Source: Bremia lactucae (Eukaryota > Oomycota > Peronosporomycetes > Peronosporales > Peronosporaceae). Taken from it: a DNA stretch of 63,022 nt. The stretch lies in NCBI RefSeq assembly GCF_004359215.1, contig NC_090614.1, positions 1,498,592-1,561,613 of the forward strand, given 5' to 3'. The notes below the pieces were generated by a model. That model worked only from the letters and a program-made list of their open reading frames with translations. It was not told where the DNA came from and did no database searches. The translations under genes were made by a program, and so were the position numbers. This document shows, one piece after another, positions 1-11,173 of the stretch. Numbering within the stretch: the first letter of the stretch is position 1; every line of letters begins with the position of its first letter.

Positions 1-163
1 TCATCCAAAAAGCGTTGAGCCTCGCTCACGCTTTTAGCACCAAACTCGCCTATGATACTGCCGAGAGGTCAGTCATAAGGCGTAATTCCATTGACCACTG
101 CTAAACTGGCAGGGTCGCAAGGGCAAGTTTCAGTCGTTGAGATGATACCCTCGCGGGTTATCG

Positions 164-1322
164 TCATATTGACGAAACTATGTCCTTCTTTCGCACCGAG
201 CATTGGGAGGGGCCCTTCCCAATAAGACTTTGACTGTGGACAAACGAGACTGGCGTTCGAGGATGGCAGTCCGTTAAAATAAAACCCACAAAGGGCAATT
301 GCTTGCTCCACTTTTTGTGAGTTGCTATAGTGCGTAAGACATCCGCCACGACCCGATTGGCACGTTCTGTTTGGCCATCGGCCTGAGGTTGTTCTGTTCG
401 ACATGTGGAGCTTGCTACCTGGCAGCTCGAACACATGTCGCCAAACCCAGACGTAAACGTGTATCCCGGGCCGATACTATGGACTTGGTCATCCCGTGTA
501 GTCGGTTAACATGATCCAGGAACAAGAGAGCTGCCTCCTTGCCTGTGATCGATGTTTTACATGGTGCTAAATGCACCATTTTGCTAAGTCTGTCTACAAA
601 GACGACGAGCCCCGTCCGACCCTTATGATCGGGCGACACTTACAGACTTTTAAATCCGTTGGAATCGGTAGCTGCTTCAGTGGCGCACTGTTGGACGGTG
701 CAGACTTAATGCGCTAACGCTGTTCGCAAGAGCGAATATAGTTGGCCACCCATCTATATAGGCATGGCCACCATTTTCCTCTGAAACTTGTAGGAATGTC
801 TTAACACGGCCCAGATGCCCACTCGATGGTGCATCATGGAGCTCGTGAAGTATTGTCAGCTTGAGATCTGTATCATGAGGGACATAGATTCTAAAGTGAC
901 CACAATCTGAAAGCTGATGCCATAAAAAGCCATCGCAGTAGCTGAGGAGACTTTGCTTAGCCTTCAGATATGACATGAAGAGACCTTTGCCCACCAAAGG
1001 GATCCGACACCAGGCGGCAATTTTTGTCATGACTGTAGCTCTCTTTTGTTTTGGAGACCAACGAGCTCGTCGAGTGGTAACCATTCATGGCTGCCAGCGT
1101 TGACGACTCAAATTGTGCCTTGGCACGAGGCAGAATATCCTGGTGTCTTGCCTCGAAATCTGGTTTGCACGATGACACGTCAGCCGAGACATTCGACCTA
1201 GCCGGATTGTATACGACTCTGAAATCAAATTCAGCGAACAATGTAAGCCATCCTACCATTCTAAGCGAGACGTGCGGTGAGTTTATTGCGGTCCGTAGTG
1301 ATGCATGGTGCATATAAACCAC
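164..1322 (-). pseudogene. Gypsy RNase H and integrase fragments
   Basis: The frame at 957-1322 carries the RNase H end motif 'HASLRTAINSPHVSLRM' followed by a degraded pol linker. The frame at 677-1084 holds the integrase zinc-binding region with 'HDAPSSGHLGRVKT'. The frame at 415-639 has the catalytic-core start 'VVFVDRLSKMVHLAP', and 164-436 has 'QADGQTERANRVV', the segment bearing the catalytic Glu. All four are in different registers, so no intact integrase can be made. Typical gypsy integrases are one continuous frame of about 400 residues. Confidence 0.8.
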
Positions 1323-1913
1323 AAATGGTTCGTGCTCAACAAGTGCACTCGAAACTCAACAAAGTCATACAAAAATAAAAATGAAAGTAGCTCCTTGTCA
1401 TCACAGGGTAATTCAATTCCGCAGTTTCAAAAGCCAGGACTGATAAAGGATGACACGGTCAACGCCGTCGTCATCCTTCTGCATGAGCGCGCTGCCATTA
1501 AAAAAATGCTTTCACCGCAGACGACGCTAAAGGGCTTATCCGCGTCTGGCAATGCCAAGACCGGTGCCTCTACAAGAGATTGCTTCACTGATGTGAACGC
1601 ATTGTCTTGTTCTTTTAACCAAACCCATTCTGTGTCCTTTTTAAGGAGATCAGATATTGGTTAAGTTTGCTCCGCATAATTCTTGCTATACTTATGCAAG
1701 TAATTAGCGAGCCCTAGGAATTGGCGCAAATCCTTCATATGTCGCGGGACTGGCCATTCCTTTACCGCTTTTACCTTGCCTGGGTCTGCTCGTACACCAT
1801 GTGTACCTACGATAGAGCCCAGCACAGGTATCTAAGGGACCTCTATGACGCACTTTTGCAACATGCGCCGGTATGGTCGCCGTGTCCAGCTTATTGCAAG
1901 CATGAACCACGCG

Positions 1914-3088
1914 CTATCCACCTGTGGCTTTACGCACACAAACGTTCGGGCTGCAGTGAGGCGGTTTGCTCTCACGCACATGTCTCGCATTGACTCGTTT
2001 GGCGAAGAACTCATCGATACAATCGACTTGCTCTTTCGGCAACGGCCATTGCCTGGTCACGCAATACTTGGCGCCAGGTTTGAGGTCTATCTCGTGCCCG
2101 ATGCCCCTATCTGCTGGTAGGCGGCTCGGCACTTCTTCTGGGAACACATCACGATATTTCCAAGGAATTTAAAAGAACGACTGTTTCTCAAGGCATCTCT
2201 ACTGGAGCAGCGAGCCGCTTCTGTTTGTCCGTTTCTAGGACGCTTTCGTCCATTGTGAACGACGAGCAACCGTCCACCAAATTCTCTTTTGAAAATTTTA
2301 GGACTATTCTGTGGATCTTTCATTCCTAAATTCGGCAAGGATTATATCCCACGACATCACCGGGAGTTATACCTCCTCCTTAGTAGATTTAAAGTCTGGA
2401 GCACCTCAACTAGGATGCCTTCGCCTTGTTGTCTACAACGGCCTCAACACCTTGTTCGAAGACCCGTCTTCTTCAGCCAGGACTGATCCAAAGGTCACTC
2501 GTTTTGGTCTGCCTTTGATCGTCCTTATCTGTCGGGACCTCGTTTTTTTAGTCATCACGACCATTGACTGGGAAGCGCGTGCCGTTGCTCTCTCGGCTAA
2601 AGCACTTCTTCCAACCGCACCAGACTCTAGGCTCACTGCCGGTTCTTGCGATGATTGACTTCTTGTAAGCTCGATATCTACTGCCACATGCTCTTGGCTT
2701 TGCGCAGGACATTGGACGGATGACTACTTGTCATCGTCATTTTCACTACACCAGTCTCCACGAGCTGGGTAGGACTGGATGACGTTTGACATCCCATCAA
2801 CGCACCCTTAACAAATGTGTTGTACACGACATCAGTTGCATAGGCCTATCGCAGGAGCACATCCTTTCCGGTGTCTGCGTATAGTTAGCCAACACCAGTC
2901 TATCCATGGTTAGTGTTTTGCAACCATGGCATGCCTAGGATGAGGTCATACGGACTCTCCCTACCTAGCACTGTGAACTTCTCTACACAAGAGAAGTCAC
3001 TAAAGGTGAAGGCAAGCTCAACTTGAACTCCCTCAGACCTCACGAACGGTCGCCTCTTCTCGCTTGCCATCCCGGCAAAGCGACTCAT
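1914..3088 (-). pseudogene. Gypsy protease and reverse transcriptase fragments
   Basis: At 2900-3088 (-) the C-terminal flap end of a retroviral-type aspartic protease is visible ('YDLILGMPWLQ'). At 1914-2147 (-) the N-terminal edge of the reverse transcriptase is visible ('IGHEIDLKPGAKYCVTRQWP'). Between them the linker is shredded. I could not find an intact YxDD catalytic box. The element is inactive on this evidence. Confidence 0.75.
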
Positions 3089-3420
3089 ACATCGCCGGAC
3101 TCTGTTTAAAGAGCGAGTTTTACAAAATTCTATGATTCACATAGCCTCGTACTCGAGCGCAATAGACCAGCAAAGTTAAAGTCCGAAAAATTATGACCTC
3201 CTCAGAGACTATGCTACCTTTTTGTTCGATAACTCTGAACTTAGGGGTAGTTTCAAAGTCTGCGTCAGTAGGGCCGGTCCTGCATTTCCCGAACCCTCGG
3301 CGGTCGATGCAGAACTCACGCGTCTTGCACGCTGGTTTTTGCCATCGCCCTTTGAAAAAAGAATCCTATTGCTGGGCGTCTTCGCACCAGCAGGGACCTT
3401 GGCATATCAGCGAGCCATCA

Positions 3421-3897
3421 TATGACCGCGCTTGCCGCATTTAAAACCGACAACGTTGGCATTGCCCAACGCCATGGAAGTGGCATCTGACCTCTCGGCC
3501 GACGGCTTATACCAAGCTGTCGCCGAGGCACTGTTGAAGGATTCTCCTCACGACAGCCCGACAGCTATCGTATCTCCTGCAAATATTCTTGCAGAAATCG
3601 CTTCGCCTGTCGCGCTCCAAAGAAGCGGGCCTGACGAAACACTTCGTTGTTCGGCAGCTATTACATGGCGCGAATCTTTGTATTAAAGATTGCCAATGAT
3701 AGGAAGGCCTTAACGTCTACCATAAGCGCCGAGTACGCCCACTCTGAGACCTTACCCTGCAAATGTGACATGGTGTAAGACACCATCCGGGTGTCGCCCT
3801 CGATGATCTGTGCCACACCGCATTGCTGCACGGCTAACAGCCAGCGAACAATCGTGTGCGCTGCAGTTACATCGAACATGGGCGGGTTCCTTCCCAA
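3421..3897 (-). pseudogene. Gypsy gag remnant with broken zinc knuckle
   Basis: The frame at 3661-3897 (-) has the gag-type segment 'LQGKVSEWAYSAL'. Further on, around 3419-3445 (-), a CCHC knuckle can be read as 'KCGKRGHMMAR' followed by TGA where the last zinc-binding Cys codon would be expected. The nucleocapsid is therefore truncated by one base change. Confidence 0.55.
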
Positions 3898-3944
3898 AGT
3901 CCAACCACCATGCCCCCAAACCAGCTTTCCTATACCGTGATGAC

Positions 3945-5478
3945 GGACAATGTCCGCGTCAATCTCTACAAAAAAAGCAGAAGGAATCTAAGCTTACCCA
4001 GAAAGAGCGTTCAGCATGGTTAGAATCGCAGTTTAAGGTAAAAGTTAGCCAAGTAACGATCTCCAAAACCTACAAACGAGCTGCTGATCTTCTTGCTAAT
4101 GCAGGCATGGGATGGGAAGAGCCAAAATACACCGGACTGTCAAGAACCCTGATGGAGAGTGCACTCTTTGAATGATTTCAATTAAATCAAGCTCAGGGCA
4201 GCATGAGCGGAGAGCTTCTAGAGTCCAAGAGGGCCGTCTTTGTCGCCGAGCTCCACCCTGAAGCAAGCATGTCCGATTGTCGAATGGGTGGCTGGACCGT
4301 TTCAAGGCGCGTTATGGAATCAAGTCCTGCCGCTGATTTAATGATAGCGGTTCTGTGGACATGGCTCTCATTGCCGGTGTGTCGCGAAATCCTCGACCAG
4401 CTTGAGTGGGTGAATATTTACAACATGGACGAAACAGGCTTTTTATGAATGCAGGTGAGCTTCATTGACATTTTTCTGCGTATTCGAACCTCAAACATAA
4501 AGCCTAATTTTTGAGAAACTTAGGCAGACATATCGTTAGCGACAATGCAACATGAGAGACAAAAGCAAAGCCAATAACTTCTTACTGACGTTGTCTGCTG
4601 CAAAAGCAGTGGCTCAGATAAGTTGCCCTTCTGGATAATCGGGAATTCCTAAATCCACGCTGCTTTTAAACCATCAATCGCATCAATCTTGGCTGCAAAT
4701 ACTGCGCAAATAACATGGCCTGGATACTCAACTTTTTTTTTAGAATGGCTAAAGTTGACAGTCGAATGGCGGGCGGAAGGTGCTACTCATCATGGGCAAC
4801 TGCACCACCCACATTATGGTGGACGACCTTCCTCATTTGAGGAACATTAGGATTCATTACCTGCCACTGAATACGACCTCCAAGCTCCAACCCTGCGACG
4901 CCGGTATCAATCGGAATTTTAAGGCGAATTATCGCCGTCGGTTCAATGCAAAGCTTTTGGGGGCATTGAGGCGGGAAATGTTGCGCCCGAAAAAATCAAC
5001 GTTTTTTAAGGAATCGAGCTCGCTGTCGCCTCATGGAATTCGGATATTAAGGTAGAAAGCAAGATACGAACTTCGGCAGTGCTGGTACTGGCTGCCACAG
5101 AAGCAATGGTTGAGCCGGATGCACCGATCATTGCGGAACTCGAAGAACAGGTCCCAGGTACGATCTTTGCAAAACAGAGATCCAATGGATATTTGTAAAG
5201 TGTAGGATTATACAGAAGAAGATATTATTACCTACCTACGTTCTAACCAGGATTTTATCCTGTCAGTGAGGAAAGTGGGAGAGAACACTGAAGACAATGC
5301 TGACCTGGACGACGATAGCGGGAAATTTCCAATTGTCAAGACAATCCATGCATTGGCCACCCTGAAAACATTGGAGGTTTTCTGGCTTCAACAAGCAGGC
5401 GATCAGACGGAAAGTATGGCGGGGGTGCGCAAAATGAAGGATATAATAATAGAAATTAGAGGACACAGAGCACCATAG
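3945..5478 (+). pseudogene. pogo/Tigger-like (Tc1/mariner superfamily) transposase remnant
   Basis: Three collinear plus-strand blocks match the pogo/Tigger plan. First, a CENP-B-type N-terminal helix-turn-helix near 3975-4120 ('LTQKERSAWLESQFKVKV'). Second, the first DDE aspartate in 'NMDETGFL' at about 4425-4448. Third, the second catalytic region at 4780-5055, where the expected 'DN' is 'GN' ('LLIMGNCTTH') followed by 'YLPLNTTSKLQPCDAGIN'. A C-terminal block follows at 5266-5478 ('TLKTLEVFWLQQAGDQ'). Frames differ between blocks and the second catalytic Asp is replaced by Gly, so the copy is dead. A GTGAGC donor-like site follows block 2 at 4456, so part of the disruption may be an intron. 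Terminal repeats were not identified. Confidence 0.7.
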
Positions 5479-5504
5479 ATGATCACTTTTCCGCGGAGCT
5501 CAAG

Positions 5505-5640
5505 AGTATAAGAATTATAAGCTATAAAAGACCGGGACCACAAAAAACTAAAAAGTACTATAAAATGAGGTGTCTGTAAGCCTGTAAAAGACCACAAAAA
5601 GTCATAAAGTATAAAAAATGAGGGGTTTATAAACTTGCAC
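5505..5640. repeat. A-rich imperfect tandem repeat
   Basis: Loosely repeated units of about 25-40 bp containing 'TATAAAAGACC', 'CCACAAAAA' and 'ATAAAATGAGG' are visible. This is low-complexity DNA between the pogo remnant and the solo LTR, and I see no gene in it. Confidence 0.5.
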
Positions 5641-5720
5641 ATTGTGCCCGAGGTGGGACTATTCTGAAATATAACTATAAGTAGTTACAAGATTTGAGGA
5701 AATAATTTGTTAAGAAATCT

Positions 5721-6140
5721 TGTAACGGGGTGTATCGTTACATGAAATTAACACTTAAAGGTTGGTAATTGACATATTTTACGAATATCACTACTTTACG
5801 TAGTAATATTCGTAAAGCTTATCCATTGGTCGATATAGGCCATTATATATACTTTCTCCGCGGTCCAGTCAGCGCTGGACGCGCGCAAAGAGTGAGATAG
5901 ATAGACTATTACATGTTTTGTATTAATTTTTAATTAAGTTAGTATTAAATAGATAGAAACAGATGAACTTAATTATATTATGTACAATTTACTTTTAATT
6001 CTCTTTAAAAGCAATTGTTTTAAAGAGAGTCTTCCTCTGCACGTACAAGTGTACTTGAAGTGACGTGAGGCACCACTCGCACTGAAGCTGTGCGAAGTGG
6101 GCTTGTACTGAAGCAGAACAAGTCGGCAGTGCCCCGTTAC
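5721..6140 (+). repeat. Family A gypsy LTR, interrupted at its last base by a copia element
   Basis: It starts TGTAACGGGGTGTATCG and runs to GCCCCGTTAC at 6140. The missing terminal A is at 11174, on the far side of the copia insertion, whose target duplication is GTTAC. The sequence matches the other family A LTRs at 38468, 46283, 46801(-), 50274(-), 53992 and 59524(-). It has TG...CA ends with a 10-bp terminal inverted repeat, a TATATA-rich middle, and hairpins near the 3' end. No adjoining gypsy coding region is seen, so it is a solo LTR. Confidence 0.85.
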
Positions 6141-6403
6141 TGTTGGAAATTGTATTATTTTTGAGTTGTTTAGTCGTTTCATGCTAGGTACGTATGTGCA
6201 TGAAGAGGCGTGCTGCGGTGGTTGAAGTGGCGGCTAACGACATAGGGCCTGTCGTGTTATTGCCTTCGATCAGCTTCGGCTGCAAGAAACTGCTTAGATG
6301 ACATGAGCTGTAGAGAGGTATGACAGATAACACAAGGGCAACAGATAATGACAGAATCGTTTTATTACAGTGCTAAAGACTTCTTCTCTATGTCAAGCGA
6401 ACA
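6141..6403 (+). repeat. copia 5' LTR
   Basis: 263 bp, TGTTGGAAATTG...AGCGAACA. It is followed directly by GGTTATGAGCCC, the position of the primer-binding site. The tRNA used is not certain. Confidence 0.92.
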
Positions 6404-6540
6404 GGTTATGAGCCCAAGCTCAGAGATGAAAGACGACGCCAACACGGCACAGGCACCGCCAACAACCAGTCACGAAAGGGCTGCGACGGAGCCTGCTGTG
6501 GTCGTCCCTCCTCACGCTCACGAAAGGAGCGCGGATACCA

Positions 6541-7553
6541 ATGCGCATGGAAGAGCGCATGAAGAAGATGGAGCTGTCGCAGGCGAGAATTGCCGAAGAC
6601 GAGCGCATGCGAGGCGCTGTCGACAGCGGTATGTTTGGCTCTATGCTTGGCGCCGACTTCGCAGGCAAACTACATCGAGACGCTCTCGACTGGTCGGACT
6701 TGCGAAGTCACCAAGCGCCGCGTTCTACTATGGACAGGCTTGACGGGTTTAAGTCAAGGGCTCATCAAGATGTGCCGCAACGCGCACAGCCACCACCTCG
6801 CCCACCTGTTCCATCCCCGTATCAACCGCAGCCTCAAGCTCCGGCTCAAGCTCCTACCACGTCTCAGTATCGAACGCCTGACGCGAGGCAGCGTAAGCTT
6901 GCTATACGCAAGTTTGATGGGACTGAGGTGTATGTTGGTCTCGGATCTGGCTTTTTTTGATTGGGGCAAGACTTTCTGGCGACAGGTGGACATGGCCCAA
7001 GAGTCGTGCGGCTTTCTCTGGACAGAAAACGTCAAGACTGACGTTCTGGGGCAGTACTTGACGGGTACTGCGGAGCGGTACTTCAACAAGCAAGTCGACA
7101 CTTGGTGGGCTGTGCTTCCGACTCTCCAATATGTCATGCAGCGTATGCTTGACACCTTCAAGACCAGCATCACTGCGGCTCAAGCGATGAAATTATTCAC
7201 AGCAAGGAAGGACAATAAGCGCTCATGGCCAGAACATTACCTCTACCTCGTCGCAGTCAGTGATGCAGCTGGGGGGGGCTTAGCAGCAAGTTCTCGACAA
7301 CATTGTGCGATACGCATCACCCGAGCTATCGACGATATTGATGGCTAAGTATCAAACGCATCGCGTCGATTACCTTGTCCAGGCAGAAGAACTTACGCAT
7401 TTTGCGCAGACGATCGAAATGGAATCCAGGTCAGGGCGCGCCTTTGGAAAGGAGGTCGTCGCGCATGTGGAAGATTCTGCGTTGCGCAAGGAGACACGTA
7501 CCTGCTATGGGTGTGGTAAAGCAGGGCATGTCAAGGCTTGTTGTCGAAGCTAA
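6541..7553 (+). pseudogene. copia gag with CCHC zinc knuckle, frameshifted
   Basis: Gag is spread over overlapping frames at 6541-6960, 6590-7348 and 7305-7553. The last ends in an intact zinc knuckle 'CYGCGKAGHVKAC' (about 7501-7539), which binds genomic RNA in this family. The middle part has a capsid-like stretch near '[17 protein letters not shown]' (about 7056-7107). Runs such as the T7 at 6952-6958 and G7 at 7272-7278 are likely sites of the frame changes. Gag forms the virus-like particle in the cytoplasm. This copy cannot make a full-length Gag without frame repair. Confidence 0.75.
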
Positions 7554-7604
7554 AAGACTAGTTACCCAAACGGAGGCCGTCGAGCCAAGGGCTGTGGAAA
7601 TATT

Positions 7605-8696
7605 GTGCTCGCAATTGGCGAAGGCGCCAGTATTAAGAGCTCACGTCATGACAAGCTGAACCCGACACTGGTGATTGGAGAAAACACTGATCGTGATGGA
7701 TGGATTCTGGACAGTGGGTTCAGTCGCCACCTAATTACTGACCAATCTTTGTTGCAAGACGCAAAAATGTGCGAACATGAGTGCCATCTGGCGGATGGCG
7801 AATCAGTCAAGCTGTTACGTGTTGGTAACGTGGTACTCACTGTGGTAGCAGGAGGGCAAGTGCGGGACGTCACGTTGACTGAAGTTTACCTCGCACCAGA
7901 GCTCTCGCGAAATATAATTTCGTACGGCAGGCTCAAGCGCAAGGGGTTCGGAATCGTGTATGATGGCATGAAGCGCGCACTAGCCAGGCGCAGCGATGGT
8001 GAAGTCGTGTTCGACATTTCAATGGATAATAATGTTCTTTACGTAAAGGCGGTGGCCCCAAAACGCAGTACAAGCACACCAAGTGACGTATTGATGGCGA
8101 TAATTACGCACGAGACATCAAACGAGTCGGTCAAGGAGATGCAGAGTGGTTCACTATACCACTTTCACCAGCGACTGGGTCATCTGGGCTACGACGCGAT
8201 TGAGCTGATGGCAAAGGACCCGGCGTCAGGCATCAAGATAACGGATCGTTCAAGACCTACGTGTGTGTCGTGCGCAGAGGGGAAACAGACCAAGAATGTG
8301 CAGCCGCACAAGGACACGGGGGCTCACTCGCCAATCGACTGTATTGGCGGTGTCATATATTCTGACCTTAAAGGTCCGATGTTACCAAGGGACCGACTTG
8401 GGAACCGGTACTTGATAAATTTCGCGGATCACAAGTCTAATTACTGTCGTGTATTTCTCGCTAAGACCAAGGACCAGGCGGCGAAGAAGTTCGAGCAGTT
8501 TTTGGCCTTTATCGAGCGTCAGTTTAACTGTCGTGTACATGTCCTAAGGACGGACGGGGGAGGTGAGTATGAAAATGTCGACCTGTTTTGCAAGTCAACA
8601 GGTGTTTCAAGACAAGTCAGTGAAGCCAGAATCAAGCATCAAACGGAAAAGCTGAGAGAATGCACTGGACGGTGCTTAATATGGCTCGCTCGATGA
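7605..8696 (+). pseudogene. copia pol part 1: protease and integrase
   Basis: This 363-codon frame begins in the aspartic protease region, where 'WILDSGFSRHL' holds the D-S-G catalytic triplet. It continues through the GAG-pre-integrase zinc-binding HHCC domain ('HQRLGHLGYDAIELM' and 'CVSCAEGKQT') into the integrase core with two catalytic aspartates ('IYSDLKGPM' and 'LRTDGGGEYEN'). The frame shifts after 'ARIKHQTEKLRE' near 8650, just before the segment carrying the catalytic Glu, so this frame alone cannot make a working integrase. Confidence 0.85.
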
Positions 8697-9328
8697 TATT
8701 TGCAAGTCGACTCCCTTTGTCGTTCTGGGGTGATGCGGTTGAGTATGCCTCATATATCCTTAATCGCAGCCCGACAAGTGCAAATGAGGAAAGAGCATCG
8801 CCTATGGAGATAGTTACGAAGCGTGCTCCTGATTTGCGTGACATTGTGATTTTTGAATCTGTTTGTTCTGTTTACCGCGACCCGCGCAAGAACTCGCTGG
8901 CAAAAAGGTCACAAGTCGGCGTAATTATCGGGCGCAGCGACGAAACCAAGGGCTACAAGGTATTTCTGCAAAAGGACAATAAAGTCGTGGTTACGCAACA
9001 CGTAAGGGACATCCAAACTCTGAGTGATGAGCAGAACAGTCAGTTGCGTAGAGCACTCGACTTCGAGGATCAGGAAGATGGTGTGGTGTCGACATGCTCA
9101 AGTGAAGGAATCATGGTTTTGGCTTCGAAAAGTCAAAAAGGAAAGAAGAAGTCGAAGTCATGGACGCGTGATGCCCCCAGGACTTGGGTGCATCGAAACG
9201 TGCGCAGTCTATTGGTTTTCAGGAGGAGCAAGAACGTGAAGAGAGTGTCGTGGCTCACATTTACGAGCGCGATCCCAAGAATTATGGGGAAGCGATGCGC
9301 AGCAGCAAGCGCGAAGGGTGGGAGATAG
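8660..9328 (+). pseudogene. copia pol part 2: integrase C-terminus
   Basis: It continues the integrase in a new frame. 'TVLNMARSMIFASRLPLSFW' is the usual copia sequence right after the catalytic Glu helix, followed by the copia C-terminal motif region ('LNRSPTSANEERASPMEIV'). A further frame change occurs near 9190-9230, beyond which the reading passes to a frame at 9184-9468 containing the RT entry 'MREEIEALEENKVWRLVKR'. Confidence 0.8.
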
Positions 9329-9468
9329 CCATGCGTGAAGAGATAGAAGCTCTCGAAGAAAACAAGGTTTGGCGATTGGTCAAACGAAGTCCCAGTAGTA
9401 ATGCACTGCACACCAAATGGGTGTTTAAGACGAAGACCGATGCGCACGGTGATCTCGAGCGGCTCTAG
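9184..9468 (+). pseudogene. copia pol part 3: start of reverse transcriptase
   Basis: This short frame carries the conserved copia RT entry sequence (region around 'ALHTKWVFKTKTDAHGDLER') and then a TAG stop at 9466-9468, where an Ala-Arg-Leu-Val segment follows in the family. The next frame at 9535 takes up the RT again, so only about 60 bases of RT are out of frame. Confidence 0.75.
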
Positions 9469-9534
9469 GCTCGACTTGTTGCGTGCGGGAATGAGCAAGT
9501 TTTTGGTGTTAATTACCAGCTTACCTTCGCCGCA

Positions 9535-10893
9535 GTGATGGACATATCAACGGTCAAGGTACTACTTGCTCTGGCAGCAACGTTGGGAGTGCCCGCTAAG
9601 GACGGGGATATACCCAACGCTTACGTGAAAGCGGATAAGGAATCTCACCTTGAGATATTCTTGCAGGTACCGCAAGGCATGGACATTGGTGAAGCGACTA
9701 TGAAGAGTTTCGGCGTGACAAGCAAGAACGAGCTTTCGCTAGAACTATGCAAGAGCTTGTACGGCCTCAAGCAGGCTGGACGATTATGGAGTCAGCTTCT
9801 TCATGCAAAGTTGTGCGATGCGGGCTTCACACAGTGCGTGTCTGATATGTGTCTATACTGGAAGCGCGATGAAAAGGACATTGTTGTGGTGGGTGTTTAC
9901 GTGGATGACCTTTTGGTCACCGGCACTGATGCGGCCGCAGTTGACCGTTTCTTCGAAGCTCTATCAAGTTTGTCGATTAAAACTCTCGGACAAGTGAGCA
10001 AGTTTGTTGGGATGCAAGTGGTGCTTAACGATGGTGGTGGCTATCAGCTGGACCAGGAGGAGGCTATAAACGACTTGCTACGTGAGCATGGACTCTCGAA
10101 TGCAAATCCAACACTTGCGCCTATCGGTTCTGATTGCTACAAGGTACATCCAAGTGATAGCGTGTTGCTAGAGGGCAAGGGCAAGAATGGATTACCCACA
10201 GTCAAGGAGTTTCAGTCACTAGTTGGGTCGCTACTTTGGGTTGCGCGATGCACGCGGCCCGACATTGTGTTTGCGGTCCACAAAGCGACACGTCAAACCC
10301 ATCAACCCCTGCTTCACGATTGGAAGCTTGCAAAGCGGGTGGCGCGCTATCTAAAAGGCACGAAGTCGATGAAACTCAACATGACACCAAGCGAAAATGA
10401 CAGGATGTCGATTGTGGTTGAAAGCTATAGCGACGCGGCTTTCGCCGCAGACAAAAGTGACAGGAAGTCTCTGACCGGAGGTATTATACTTCTCAACGGT
10501 ATGGCGGTCAGCTGGTGTGCCAAAAAACAGGGTGGTGTATCACTATCGACAATGGAAGCCGAATTTGTGGCGGCATCGGAGGTGGCGCGAGAGCTTTTAG
10601 GCATACGCGAAATGCTATGCGAATTTGGCGCAGTGCCAAAATTGCCCATGTTAATGCATGTCGACAATCAAGCTGCTATTCGACAGCTTGAAGGAGAAGC
10701 GACGTCGCTCAAGGCCAAACATATTGACGTTCGAGTCAAGTTTGTTTGCGATTTTGCCCGACGTGGGATTGTGCTGGCACAGTACGTGCGATCGGAGGAA
10801 ATGCTGGCCGATTTGCTGACCAAGGCCCTCGACGCGACCAAGCTTGCAAAATTGCGTGCTTTAATGTGTGTTGGTTATGACGGTAAGTCTTAG
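9535..10893 (+). pseudogene. copia pol part 4: reverse transcriptase and RNase H
   Basis: This 452-codon open frame contains the RT palm with 'CKSLYGLKQAGRLW' and the catalytic 'YVDDLLVTG' (intact Y-V-D-D). The RNase H domain follows, with 'YSDAAFAADKSDRKSLTGG', 'LSTMEAEFVAASE' and 'HVDNQAAIRQLE' (catalytic D, E, D). It ends at TAG shortly before the polypurine tract. The catalytic residues of this segment are intact, so the frame may be a recent derivative of an active element. Confidence 0.88.
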
Positions 10894-10904
10894 CCGAGGA
10901 GGAG
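10893..10904 (+). promoter_or_regulatory. copia polypurine tract
   Basis: The purine-rich GCCGAGGAGGAG lies immediately before the 3' LTR and is the expected primer site for plus-strand DNA synthesis. Confidence 0.7.
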
Positions 10905-11168
10905 TGTTGGAAATTGTATTATTTCTGAGTTGGTTAGTCGTTTCATGCTAGGTACGTATGTGCATGAAGAGGCGTGCTGCGGCGGTTGAAGTGGCGGCTA
11001 ACGACATAGGGCCTGTCGTGTTATTACCTTCGATCAGCTTCGGCTGCAAGAAACTGCTTAGATGAACATGAGCTGTAGAGAGGTATGACAGATAACACAA
11101 GGGCAACAGATAATGACAGAATCCTTTTATTCCAGTGCTAAAGACTTCTTCTCTATGTCAAGCGAACA
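10905..11168 (+). repeat. copia 3' LTR
   Basis: 264 bp, nearly identical to the 5' LTR, followed by the GTTAC target duplication and then the last base of the gypsy LTR. Confidence 0.92.
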
Positions 11169-11173
11169 GTTAC

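Larger units (their letters stand above)
1..3897 (-). mobile_element. Degenerate Ty3/gypsy retrotransposon (family D), 3' end outside window
   Basis: Read on the minus strand from 3897 down to 1, recognisable gypsy blocks appear in the canonical order gag, zinc knuckle, protease, reverse transcriptase, RNase H, integrase. Each lies in a short frame separated by stops and frameshifts, so this is a dead copy. No LTR is visible inside the window: the 5' end is lost near the pogo-like insertion at about 3.9 kb, and the chromodomain/3' LTR would lie left of base 1. Its RT block resembles the family C element at 36-38 kb (both keep a 'MCSQKKCRAAY' stretch). The gypsy assignment is secure from domain order (integrase last). 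Confidence 0.85.
6141..11168 (+). mobile_element. Ty1/copia LTR retrotransposon, complete, 5,028 bp
   Basis: Both LTRs are present, the internal order is gag, protease, integrase, reverse transcriptase, RNase H (integrase before RT defines copia), and the element is flanked by the 5-bp direct repeat GTTAC (6136-6140 and 11169-11173). The LTRs differ by six substitutions and one 1-bp indel over about 263 bp, so insertion was fairly recent. Coding frames carry several stops and frameshifts, so this copy is probably non-autonomous today. It inserted one base before the end of a family A gypsy LTR. Confidence 0.93.
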